Source: Cryptomeria japonica
Taxonomy: Eukaryota > Streptophyta > Pinopsida > Cupressales > Cupressaceae
Reading direction: 5' to 3'
DNA length: 64,000 nucleotides
Assembly: GCF_030272615.1 (NCBI RefSeq)
Contig: NC_081413.1
Span: forward strand, 722,017,649 to 722,081,648
Below are positions 25,170-35,435 of this stretch, in pieces. The notes under the pieces were generated by a model. The model did no database searches and was not told where the DNA came from. It saw nothing but the letters and a program-made list of their open reading frames with translations. A program made the position numbers and the translations under genes. Each line of letters starts with the position of its first letter. Position 1 is the stretch's first letter.

Positions 25170-28083
25170 ATGGGAAAGAACAAGTGAGGAATGATGGAAC
25201 AATGAGAGGCTCAAAAGGAAAGACAAAGGCAACGTATGAAGAAATTGCATGACATAAGAACAATGGGAGAAGAAGGTATGTCATCCTCAACATCTCAATT
25301 CGATTTACTAAACGAATATAATGCACCTAATTCAATTGAAGAAGAAACATTTGATAATTTACCGTTTGAACCTAATGCAATTGAAGAAGATATCACATTG
25401 AATAATCAGTTAAATGATGAACATATTACACCTTCTCTACTTGATGAATTGAATGTACATAATGCACCGATGTTAACACCTCCTAGAATCATTCGTAGGA
25501 AACCAAAGTATCTAATTGACATTGATGAGAATATATTGAAGTCAATGCCCAATAAAATGAATGAACAAACTTGTAGGAGAATGGTTAAAAGAATATGGAA
25601 AAACTATTTTAAAAAATTAAATCAAACCGCAAGATGTCAATTAATTGTTCAAATGATTAAAAATTTGAATTTTAGAGAGACAATGAAAATTCTAGGCCTA
25701 AGATCATCTTAAAGTAATAGTGAAAGAACTATTGCCAAAAATTTATTTGATGCATATCAATCTATTGGTTCAAAATCACATAGTAAAGATTCTAATGCTA
25801 CTCGACGTGTCATTACATCAACCATAATGAGCAAGAAAATAAAAAAAGATCGTTTGATAAGCAAAACAAGTAAGTCATTAAATGTTAGTAGAACAACATT
25901 AAGTAAAGCATTAAAGAGGAGGGAACAAATAAAGGATCCTAACAATAATTCTCTTTGGGCATTCTCGGGTAGACTACCACACAAAGACAAGGTTGTTGTT
26001 GATGCACTAAAATCATTAATTAAATTATTTTTGGCATGACAACACAAGAGCATCACCCAACCAAAGAGATGTTGTTAGAAGGTGAATTGGGTCTAAAAAT
26101 CGTGAGCCACATGCGAAACACTATTTGGATATGACTCAAACCAAATTCTATGAAAGATTCCTTCAAAAGTTTCCTCAAATAAAAATTTCTCAAAGATTTT
26201 TTGAAATGGAAAAACCTTTTTATATTAAGATTAATCATGTATGCACCACATGTTGTTGTAGGATGCATATTGAATTTTCCATGCATTATGATATTTTTCG
26301 TCATATTTGTTCTACTTTGCACACTAACAATGTTTTGCAGGAATGTAATATAGAAGCACCTCCTAAGTTGGCAAGAGAATTTATTTCAAGTGTGCTATGT
26401 AATAGACATGATGGTTGCATTTATTATAAGATGCCTTGTTTGGAAGGTTCTTGTGCTATATGTGGTGGTTTGCAGTGTTTACCAAGATGCATACATTTGG
26501 AGAGCACACATGAAATTGGTACAAAACTAGTTTCTTTCGGAAAATACAAGACAATCACATATGGAGTTAAAGATAGAAAAGATTTGAAGAGATGTGAGCT
26601 AGTGAAAAATGATATATGTGTAGCTCAATTTATGAAAATGTTTCAAGAGAAACTAGTTTATGAGTACATAATGCATACACATAGAGCTCAATGGTTAGAT
26701 GAGCAATTCAAGTTATGTAAGGACACATTTCCTCTTGGTACCATTATCTCTATCATTGATTTCGCTAAAAATTATACACTACAACCTCAAAATGAAGTGC
26801 AATCCATGTATTATCACTCTACACAAATTTCTATTTTTGTACACATAGCATTCATGCATGTAGATGATAGCACAAAGGAGGATAGAAAGGTTGTAAGAGA
26901 GTATCACTTCTACATAAGTGATGATCGTACTCATTCATCGAAGTTTGTACAAGGATGCTTTAAATTTTTCTATGATAGTTTAAGGGAAAGGAACATACGA
27001 TATAACCAACACTTAATATGGTCAGATAATTGCACCGCACAATTCAAGAATGCAAGGATGTTTTATTGGTTGACAAGGATGCATGTGACAAGCGGTGTAC
27101 AACATTTTTGGAATTTCACTGAGGCTGGACATGGTAAGGGAGAGCATGAAGGTACGGGAGCATGTGTGAAAAGAGCCCTAGCCAGGGAAGAATTGAAGTA
27201 CGAAGATAGTGCTGAGTTGGTAGATGCAGAAACAATTGTGCGATGGTGTAAGTCTACGATGGGTCTAGGTAATCCAGGTACGTAATTGGTTCGTAGATAT
27301 TTTTGGTTGATCACTGAACCTAACATTGCAAAACTATCTAGATTGTTGTACAATTGCAGGATCAAGTGACATGCACTCATTTATGAGTTCAAATTCAAGT
27401 TCACTGGTAATTTATACGAGACAGATGGTATGTTTTTGCTCTTCATTCATGTATTGTTTGTGGGAAGAATGTGAATCACAAGAGTGGGTTGACAAATGGT
27501 CTTGTAGACCATTGGTTCCCATTGATTCATATCAAATCCCCAAAGCACTACAATTGAGCCAGATGGAGACATCAGTGGATTTTGACCATGTATCCGACCT
27601 AGTGGATTCAGGTGATTTTTGCAAGTATTCTTTTTGGTTCATTTTGTTGTACATCATACTTTATTTTTGGTATTAATTAACACTTTATAAAATGCAAGTC
27701 ATGTGTATGCAGTTGTTGCAGAAGAGAACAATGAAGAAGGAACAAATTACTATTTGTGTCGTTGTGTTGAGCCTAAAAGAAAATTGACAACCACAATCAT
27801 TGATCGAGAGGGTATTGAGTACCCACTAGGGTCTGTTGTCGTGACAGGAACATGGCTTCGGAGATACCCTATCAAGAATTATGATGTTTGGTTGTTCGAG
27901 GACTTTGAAACACACAGACATATTCTTCATTTCTCTAACCTTGTTGTTGCATCAAATATTCATTTGATGAAGTATCGTGGTAGACCTCATAATAAGATTT
28001 TATGGAAAGTTCGTGAATCTGACCACGAGGCAATACTTGACACAATACGGGTTAGAGCTGATCCTGAAGGCTCACTTGATTGA
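25170..28083 (+). pseudogene. Transposase gene of the DNA transposon (decayed, 3 coding exons)
   Basis: Inferred to cut and join element ends. Start chosen at AACCATGGG. Coding exons: 25170-27277, 27360-27611, 27713-28083; both introns are GT-AG (82 and 101 bp). With one extra T near 26029-26033 discounted, the total is exactly 910 codons. Features in order: a basic N-terminus; a Lys/Arg-rich region with helix-turn-helix-like KTSKSLNVSRTTLSKALKRR (25870-25930); Cys-rich stretches (TTCCCRMH; CAICGGLQC); then a likely RNase H-fold core. Its candidate acids are D in SIIDFAKNY (26758), D in IWSDNCTAQFKN (27025) and E in HGKGEHEGTG (27148), spaced D-88-D-40-E. A second Cys cluster (VCFCSSFMYC) follows near 27430. 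The C-terminal exon has PLGSVVVTGTWLRRYP. Broken by TGA (25185, 25203), TAA (25710), the frameshift and TGA (26083). The TGAs suit CGA decay. Superfamily uncertain. Confidence 0.75.
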
Positions 28084-28531
28084 TTCTACGGTTCAGAGTA
28101 GAATGATTTTGAGAATTTTGTATAAATCATCGACGAATTGTTCTATATTCATTTTTTGTATATATAAATGCCCATGAGCTGATTTTTACATGTTTAGGGG
28201 CATAATTTTGTATATTTAAGTGGCAATGAGCTGATTTGTACATATGTACATGCCAAATTTTGTGTATTAAAATGGTGAGCTAAATCGCACATATTATAAT
28301 GCCAAATTTTGTATAAAAGCCCATGAGATGATTTGTATATTAAAATGGTGATGAGCTGAATCACACATATTGTAATGCCAAATTTTGTATAAAAGCCCAT
28401 GAGATGATTTGTAAGACAATTTTTTGTATAATCATAGATTTGAGTCATTATCGGGTCATAGGGGTCATAGATTGAGACTAGATAAAATTTGAGCAAAAAT
28501 TGTCATTGTTGTCAAAAAAATTGTCAAAAAA
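28084..28531. repeat. Transposase 3' flank with short diverged repeats
   Basis: After the stop codon, the phrases GCCAAATTTTGT, CATGAGaTGATTTGT and ATTAAAATGGTGA recur. The anchor GCCAAATTTT is at 28252, 28301 and 28377. It probably forms the 3' untranslated region and the edge of the tandem array. Confidence 0.6.
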
Positions 28532-30830
28532 GTTGTCAAGCAACTTCTACATTGCGTCAGTAGGGTATGATTCTCGACTTTCTGGTGCTTTGGGATGCAC
28601 GACAGAGGTAGGCCTAGAATAAAATTGCCCACCCGGACACGCTCGTGATGTCGGTTTGTGCATACGATGAATTGAATCAATTCTAGCCAATCTTGCAACT
28701 TTTCATTGCATGCAACTGACAGTTTTTGGAGCAGGAAAAAAAATGCTACTAATTGAAAATGGCTCCGAGTCATCGAAACCCGAGATAGGACATTGTAGAG
28801 GAGCCTCATGCAACCCCACTGGATCAAACGGATCGACCATATGTGTCATGGATTGGAAGAAACAATCTGTCAAATTTTGATAATTTTTTGGACTCAGGGC
28901 ACTTGAGAGATCGCATCGGTACGGTATGACTCTTGATGCTCCGACGCTTTGGGATGCACAACAAGGGCATGCCTAGTGTAAACGTGCCCACCCGGACGCG
29001 ATCGCAATGTCGATTTGTGCACATGACGAACCGAATCAATTCTAGCCACTCTTGCAACTTTTCATTGCATGCAACTGACGACTTTTGGAGCAGGCAAAAA
29101 AATGCTACTAATCGAAAATGGCTCCGAGTCATCAAAAACTGAGATAGGCCATTGTAGAGGAGCCTCACGTGACCCCACGAGATCAAACAGATCAGCCATA
29201 TGTGTTCTGGATTGGAAGAAACAGTCCGTCAAATTTTGACAATTTTTTGGACTCAAGGCACTTGAGAGATCGCATCGGTACGGTATGACTCTCGACATTC
29301 TGACGCTTTGGGATGTACGACATGCACATGCCTAGTGTAAACTTGCCCACCCGGATGCGCTCGCGATGTCGGTTTGTGCACACGACGAACCGAATCAATT
29401 CTAGCCACTCTTGCAACTTTTCATTGCATGCAACTGACAACTTTTGGAGAAGGCGAAAAAATGCTACTAATCAAAAATGGCTCCGAGTCGTCGAAAACCG
29501 AGATATGCCATTGTAGAGGAGCCTCACATGACCCCATGGGATCAAACAGATCGACCATATGTGTCCTGGATTGGAAGAAACATTTTGTCAAATTTTGATA
29601 ATTTTTTGGACTAAGGGCACTTGAGAGATTGCACTGGTACGGTATGACTCTTGATGTTCTGGTGCTTTGGGATGCATGATAGGGGCATGCCTAGCGTAAA
29701 CCTACCCACTCGGACGCGCTCGCAACGTCAGTTTGTGCACATAATGAACCAAATCAATTCTAGCCACTCTTGCAACTTTTCATTGCATGTAAATGATGAC
29801 TTTTGGAGCAGGCGAAAAAATGCTACTAATCGAAAATGGCTCCAAGTTGTCGAAAACCGAGATAGGCCATTGTAGAGGAGCCTCACGCGACCCCATGGGA
29901 TCAAATGTATTGACCATATGTGTCTTGGATTGGAAGAAACAGTCTGTCAAATTTTGACAATTTTTTGGACTTAGGGCACTTGAGAGATTGCACTGGTACA
30001 GTATGACTCTCGACGTTTCGACGCTTTGGGATGCACGATAGAGGCATGCCTAACATAAACTTGCCCACCCGGACGTGCTCGCGACATCGGTTTGTGCACA
30101 CAACAAACCTAATCAATTCTAGCCACTCTTGCAACTTTTCATTGCATGCAACTGACGACTTTTGGAGCAGGTGAAAAAATGTTACTAATCGAAAATGGCT
30201 CCAAGTCATCGAAAACCGAGATAGGAAATTGTAGAGGAGCCTCATGTGACCCCACAGGATCAAACAGATCGACCATATATTTCTTGGATTGGAAGAACCA
30301 GTCCATCAAATTTTTATAATTTTTTGGACTCAGGGCACTTGAGAGATCTCACCGATACGGTATGACTCTCGATGTTCTGGCGCTTTGGGATGCATGAAAG
30401 GGGCATGTCTAGCGTAAACCTGTCCACTCGAATGCGCTCGCAACGTCGGTTTGTGCACACGACGAACCGAATCAATTCTAGCCACTCTTGCAACTTTTTA
30501 TTGCATGCAACTGACGACTTTTGCAGCAGGCGAAAAAATGCTACTAATCGAAAATGGCTCCGAGTCGTCGAAAACCAAGATGGGCCATTGTAGAGGAGCC
30601 TCACATGACCCCATGGGATCAAATGGATCGACCATATGTGTCCTGGATTTGAATAAACAGTCTGTCAAAATTTGATAATTTTTTGGACTTAGGGCACTTG
30701 AGAGATCGCACCGGTACGGTATGACTCTCGACGTTCCGTCGCTTTGGGATGCATGACAGGGGTATGCTTAGCGTAAACCTACCCACCTGGATGCACTTGC
30801 AATGTCGGTTTGTGCACACGACGAACAAAA
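28532..30830. repeat. 359-bp tandem array, about 6.4 copies
   Basis: The anchor GGACTnAGGGCACTTGAGAG places unit starts at 28891, 29250, 29609, 29968, 30327 and 30686: exactly 359 bp each time, so no net indel has accumulated. A further copy precedes 28891 and a partial one ends at about 30830. Units differ by scattered substitutions, many at CG dinucleotides (CG/TG/CA variants), as expected from methylated-cytosine decay. Frames of about 60-120 codons repeat on both strands because of the array; 359 is not divisible by three and there is no evidence of translation. The array lies between the convergent 3' ends of the two transposon genes. Confidence 0.95.
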
Positions 30831-31367
30831 TTTGACCATTGCGAGCGTGAGGGTGCTCTCACACCAAACACATTGTTATTTATATTCATATTGTCGATTT
30901 TTGTCGTTTATATTCATATTGTTGATTACATATGCATATATTCATTTAAATTTATAATAGGGAAGCCACCAAATATAGTGAATACACAATAATGAACTGA
31001 ATACAAGGAGTTTTGTAGGGTTAATTCAACATTTTAGAAATTTTATCAAATCATATTCCATGATTGCAATGTTTTATATCATATATTTTTGTTGTTTATA
31101 TTCATATTGTTGATTACATATGCAAATATTTATTTAAATTTATAAAAGGACAACCACAAAACACAACGAATACAAAATAATGAACTCATTACACATTTAC
31201 TGGATCGAATATCGATATTTATAAATTAAAAAAAGGCATGTCTGCCAAGTAAATACAAGTATTACAAAAATGTGGCACATGCCATGTCCAAATCGATATA
31301 CAATAAAAATGTAGAATATATCTACATGTATTGGTCATTCCATGACCAAAACTAACACTATATGATC
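30831..31367. repeat. AT-rich spacer with a diverged direct repeat
   Basis: About 100 bp at 30895-31000 recurs at 31082-31190: GTTTATATTCATATTGTTGA, TACATATGCAnATATT and GGnnAnCCACnAAA in the same order, offset about 185 bp. No gene. Confidence 0.65.
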
Positions 31368-33947
31368 CTAAACTTGTGGTGGATCATCAAAATCAAGCCT
31401 CTTCAATGCAGTACACGACTCTGTAGATGGCTGCAAAACCACAATTCAAAAGCCAATTTAGAATTCTTTTGTAGAAAATAGTTCACAATTAACAACATAA
31501 CTATGCATTTAACTTTAATTCCTTTGCAATTGAAATGTAGATTACCTCATCGACTGAACTAGGAGCTAATGTCTTCGCTCTCCTCTCCTTGTCACTCTTA
31601 GGAGTTTTCTTGAAGAAATACTTAAATGGATCCACGTTAATACAATGTACTAACATAAATATATCAAAAACACTTAAAAGCTATAATATAGAGAACAATG
31701 GCGTACCTGTGCCTGAGATGCTTCTCCAATGGATTGAGGATGGCTCACCATCGATGTAGAAACTGTCGCTATTACCTATACAAAAAATATTCAAAGATTA
31801 AATACAATTAATATAAAGATAATTATTGAAGGTTAAAAACAATTAATCTTACATATCAAAAAAAAGTGTACTCGATTCTAAGATGCTTCTCCAGTGCAAG
31901 GAGGAGGGTTCGCCATTGACGAAATAGGTATGGATATTTCCTGTATGAAAAAATTATAAGATTATAATATATCACAAGTTCACATGTACGTGTGCATATA
32001 ATTATGAAATCAATAAAATAAAGTAGAGATACATACCTCCACCCTCTCTTGATCCGCGGGCGAATCGGGTGCATTCAACAAATCCACAAACCTCAATGGT
32101 CGTTGTACATGTAAAATAGACAAAAAACACTAATCAATCTACAAACCCCAACTAATACTTGATTTCAACATTTTCAAGCAATTGTACAACTAAAAATGTG
32201 TTCAATTACCTTCTTGCCACGTTTTGGCATCTTCGAGGAATAAGTTTTCTTAGGACGAGCCCTAGACGCGGAGGGGGTACCCTAAAAAAACAAAATTAAC
32301 ATGAGATATTAGTATAGATAATAAATTAAACATAATTTTAAAAATCTAAAATGAAATGACTTGCATATTCCATCAAAACAATACATAAAAAGAGTTGTAC
32401 AAAATATGATACCGTATAGCCTTGTAGGCCAAAATCGATCGCTGAGAGTGTGATGTCATCAATCTGGGACATTTCGTCCCCTGTCAATACCTACAAACTA
32501 GAAATTGGACCAAGCATTAAAGATAGTTAGTATATCTTGTATTTTTTTGAATTCAAAGTGTACTATTCTATTTTAACATGTTACAAAATTTATACCTTAG
32601 GCATCGAAGTTGCAGCTATAGTAATTGGGGGAGGTGTATGGGATACCGCTGCTGCATCCTAAAATGCATATTATTTGTCTCAATTTAAATCGATGTATAA
32701 ATAAAAATTCATTTATGTAATTACAAATTTAAAGTGACTGATAAATAAAATGTTATGAATTCAAATCAACACACCTGTGTCTGTGGCTCATGGGCAAACA
32801 CTATGTCCATCAACTCATCTGTCAGTGCGACATCCTCAACCATGTGAGCCTGACATCTACAACCACAAATCGTGCATAGATGATATGAGGATCCATCTGC
32901 ACCGGCTGCATCATCTATCCCTGAGCATATCCCCGAGCAACTGACACACATATGCTCGATGGGCTCTCTATCGCCCTCTAATGGCTCATCATCCAATATA
33001 ATAGGGTGTGATAATGACGTCCCATGCTGGATGATGGCACCAGTCAATGTTGTGGCCGCCTGAAGAGTCTTTAGCTCCATTGACTCTTTCAGCTCTAATG
33101 GGATAGCATGATGCACCTTGGGTTTGAGTGCTAGGGGGAAGCAACTCTCTGCAGCTAATATCCTACGGGCTCTAGGTCTATCTTGGGCAGAGCCACCACC
33201 TCTACCATGAAACTGTCTCATGTCAAAATAGTTTGACCGCACATTGAGCACAAACTCACGATATATTTTTCTCAAAAAATATAATGGCACCTCATAATTA
33301 TTACAAGGTGGATCATCAAAGACCATCCACCACCTCTGCCAAAAAAGATTCTTCATTTGCACATTGGTACACCAATGTATGAGAAACCTCTTTGCATTGA
33401 GAGGTAATGACTCACCAGTTTTGGGATCAACAAAAAGGTCACATATTTTTTGTTTAGTAATATTTTTATTTTTTACTCCATCGTATGATAGCCCATTGGC
33501 ATAGAATTGACGACACCTATCCCTAAAGCTTCCCCATTTGGTAATTTCTGTGGAAACAACTATGGCACCACTAGCTAATGTTTCTAGGTTAGAGGCGAGG
33601 GATTGATGATGGTCAAGTTCAGAAGTTTTCAATTTAACAATTAGTCTATTGATTTTAGACGTATTTTGTCCTAACTGATTAATTAATTCTTCCTGTGTTT
33701 CGGGTGTGCGATCAAAAGGAGGAATTGGGGGTTGTTCTTGTGTGTTTTCAAGAGGTGCATTTGGTTGTTCTTGTAGGTTTTCAGGAGGTGCATTTGGTTG
33801 TTCTTGTTCTGGATTAGAAGAATCTGGTTTTTGAAACAAAAAATGAAAAAACCTAATCAAAATTAATGAAATTAAATTCAAAATGTAAAACAAATTGCAG
33901 AAACTGGAAAGAAAGACAAAAATAAACAAAAACGAACCTTGATCCAT
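31368..33947 (-). CDS. Second gene of the DNA transposon, 10 exons, unknown function
   Basis: Minus-strand gene read from splice signals. Exons: 33947-33938, 33823-32775, 32658-32596, 32490-32413, 32281-32210, 32102-32037, 31940-31872, 31775-31707, 31620-31546, 31430-31368; total 538 codons with stop. Intron 1 is 114 bp with no in-frame stop, so unspliced reading gives a false hydrophobic N-terminus; spliced, it starts MDQDSSNPEQEQ. Exons 3-10 are all multiples of three, in phase 0. Protein: Pro/Gln-rich N-terminus with two EQPNAP repeats, a helical segment (SKINRLIVKLKTSE), a Trp-rich middle (WQRWWMVFDDPPCNN), a Cys cluster (CVSCSGIC...CTICGCRC) that may bind zinc, and a basic patch (KMPKRGKK). 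Defects: TAG in the 31940-31872 exon, and AA instead of AG at the acceptor before the 32102-32037 exon. I do not recognise the family. Confidence 0.68.
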
Positions 33948-34076
33948 AGCTTGGAGGACAAATCTAGCACCCCATTCGCGGTTTAGGAGAGGAAATGGGG
34001 AAAATACAAAGTTAAAAACACACTATTCACGAGTAAATGAGACCCAATTTTTTTTGTAAAACTTTTTTTACTAGGC

Positions 34077-34255
34077 ACCGCGTACGCGGTTTTATTTGGA
34101 TTATTAGTGCGTACATGCTCAATTTCCTAAGAGTAGCGTGTACGCACACATTTTCCTAAAAGCAGCACGTACGCGCTACCTTTTCTAGGCTCGGGAAGAA
34201 CAAACCTAAGCGTGTACGCGAGAATTTCAAATTTAAAATCGCGTACGCGCTGCTT
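34077..34255. promoter_or_regulatory. Right subterminal palindrome cluster
   Basis: Six GCGTACGC-type motifs: perfect palindrome ACCGCGTACGCGGT at 34077-34090, AGTGCGTACATGCT at 34106, AGCGTGTACGCACA near 34135, AGCACGTACGCGCT near 34164, AGCGTGTACGCGAG near 34209 and TCGCGTACGCGCT near 34239. They lie 60-240 bp from the right end and mirror the left clusters. They are candidate transposase binding sites and lie upstream of the second gene. Confidence 0.62.
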
Positions 34256-34269
34256 GTTTTTCCAAGTTT

Positions 34270-34315
34270 TTTTTAGGTGGTGTCCACTTTTCTGACCACC
34301 ATCTTTGTGCACACG
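34270..34315 (-). repeat. Right terminal inverted repeat of DNA transposon
   Basis: GTGTCCACTT, then ACCACCATCTTTGTGCAC, then ACG: the inverse of the left end, with 18 bp identical in the core. Confidence 0.8.
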
Positions 34316-34323
34316 CCTGATTG
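34316..34323. repeat. Target-site duplication CCTGATTG (right)
   Basis: Identical to 21529-21536. Confidence 0.65.
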
Positions 34324-35435
34324 TATGTTTGGCTTTCATGTTATGAATGAGATTTTGGGTACAGGGAATAAGGTGTGGGACAAGTTTCATCCTATTGTAG
34401 TACAAATCAAATAGCACATTAGGAGCTTTAACAATGATGCAGATGAGTATTACAAGCAATATTGGGGTTGGTTTAAAAGTTTTCAAAACAAGATGCAAGA
34501 TAGATGGAGGATCCCTAGTGAATTGGCTATGAAATACAAGATTTAAATTACTTTTTTGGCAAGTAGAGACAATGGTTACATAGTGGCCGTTGAGCCAAGG
34601 ACTGCATGGTTGCTTGAGTAACCTTTTGAGGTATCTTTGAAAGAGGTTGAAAAGAATATTGATACTTTATTGAAGTTGGAGGTTAATCCAAATTAAGAGA
34701 GGATTGAAAGTATTGTAGAGATCTTGAACAAAATAATTAAGGAAAAGTTGATAAAGGATATCCAAAGAGAATGGAGAAGCTCTACCAAAAGTGATATCTG
34801 CCTATAATTGAAGATGCGTTTGGGAAATAGGCATCGAGGAGGATTGGGTCAGTCACTGCCTCTCCTCCAGTAAGGATTGGTTCCTTTGAAATCCTAGTTA
34901 GATATGTGACAAGTGAAAAGAGAGGACCGAGATGTAAAAAAAATGATGCAAGAAGAAAGAAAGGTCCAAAGATTATGGTTGAGGAAGTTGAGAACAACAA
35001 AGTTAACGAGGAAGTTGAAAAAGGAAAGTTTGTAATCAAGATGAGCTCCTCAAGGACAAAATTCAAGATTAAAAATGATGAGAGTGAAGAGGACAAGGTG
35101 TCCCTTAATGAACAAAAAATAACTTTGGTATCTACAGTAGAGATCCCAGCCAAAAAGAGAAAGGAAGAGAAGAAGAAAGAACTTGTGAAACTAAAGGAAG
35201 AAGAATATAGGTACCCATCGAATTGATGCTAATTACCAATTGCTTGACCTTGATGGTTTGATAAATGCTATTTGTGTAGATTATTATTTGGATGAGACTG
35301 GAGGTCTATATATCGAGCCCCCACAGGTTGATGGGAGAAGATAGAAAAGGATAAAATAAAATATAATTTGATCACTTTAGATAAGACTATTTGTGATATT
35401 GCTTAGAAGATGGCCAAAGAATCATTAGAAACTAA
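34316..35435 (+). pseudogene. Unidentified coding remnant, part C
   Basis: Continuation of the interrupted sequence. A readable plus frame from about 34324 (CMFGFHVMNEILGTGNKVWD, YYKQYWGWFKSFQNKMQDRW, YIVAVEPRTAWLLE) carries TAG/TAA stops where Gln codons would fit. It is off by one base from the frame of part B. It then becomes Lys/Glu-rich (open frame 34906-35226, MTSEKRGPRCKKND...). The minus-strand ORF at 34782-35153 is its shadow. Family not recognised; a charged C-terminal tail is visible. Confidence 0.5.

Larger units (their letters stand above)
21537..34315. mobile_element. 12.8-kb two-gene DNA transposon
   Basis: Terminal inverted repeats bound this 12,779-bp element. The left end reads GGTAAGTGCACAAAG and continues ATGGTGGT; the right end read inward is CGTGTGCACAAAG and continues ATGGTGGT. 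After a short mismatch both ends share AAGTGGACAC. The flanks carry CCTGATTG on both sides, an apparent 8-bp duplication. Inside are a transposase gene on plus (25170-28083), a second gene on minus (31368-33947), a 359-bp tandem array between them (28532-30830), and clusters of GCGTACGC-type palindromes near both ends. The superfamily is not assigned. An 8-bp duplication occurs in hAT and P elements, but the transposase does not look like either. It sits inside an older coding remnant. Confidence 0.82.

Noticed and set aside
28465-30828. Family of 70-120-codon ORFs on both strands
   Set aside because: They repeat with the 359-bp array, shift frame between units and resemble no protein.
33824-33937. 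Apparent signal peptide or membrane segment at the N-terminus of the second transposon gene
   Set aside because: The hydrophobic stretch is a 114-bp T-rich intron with good GT and AG borders that happens to have no stop.
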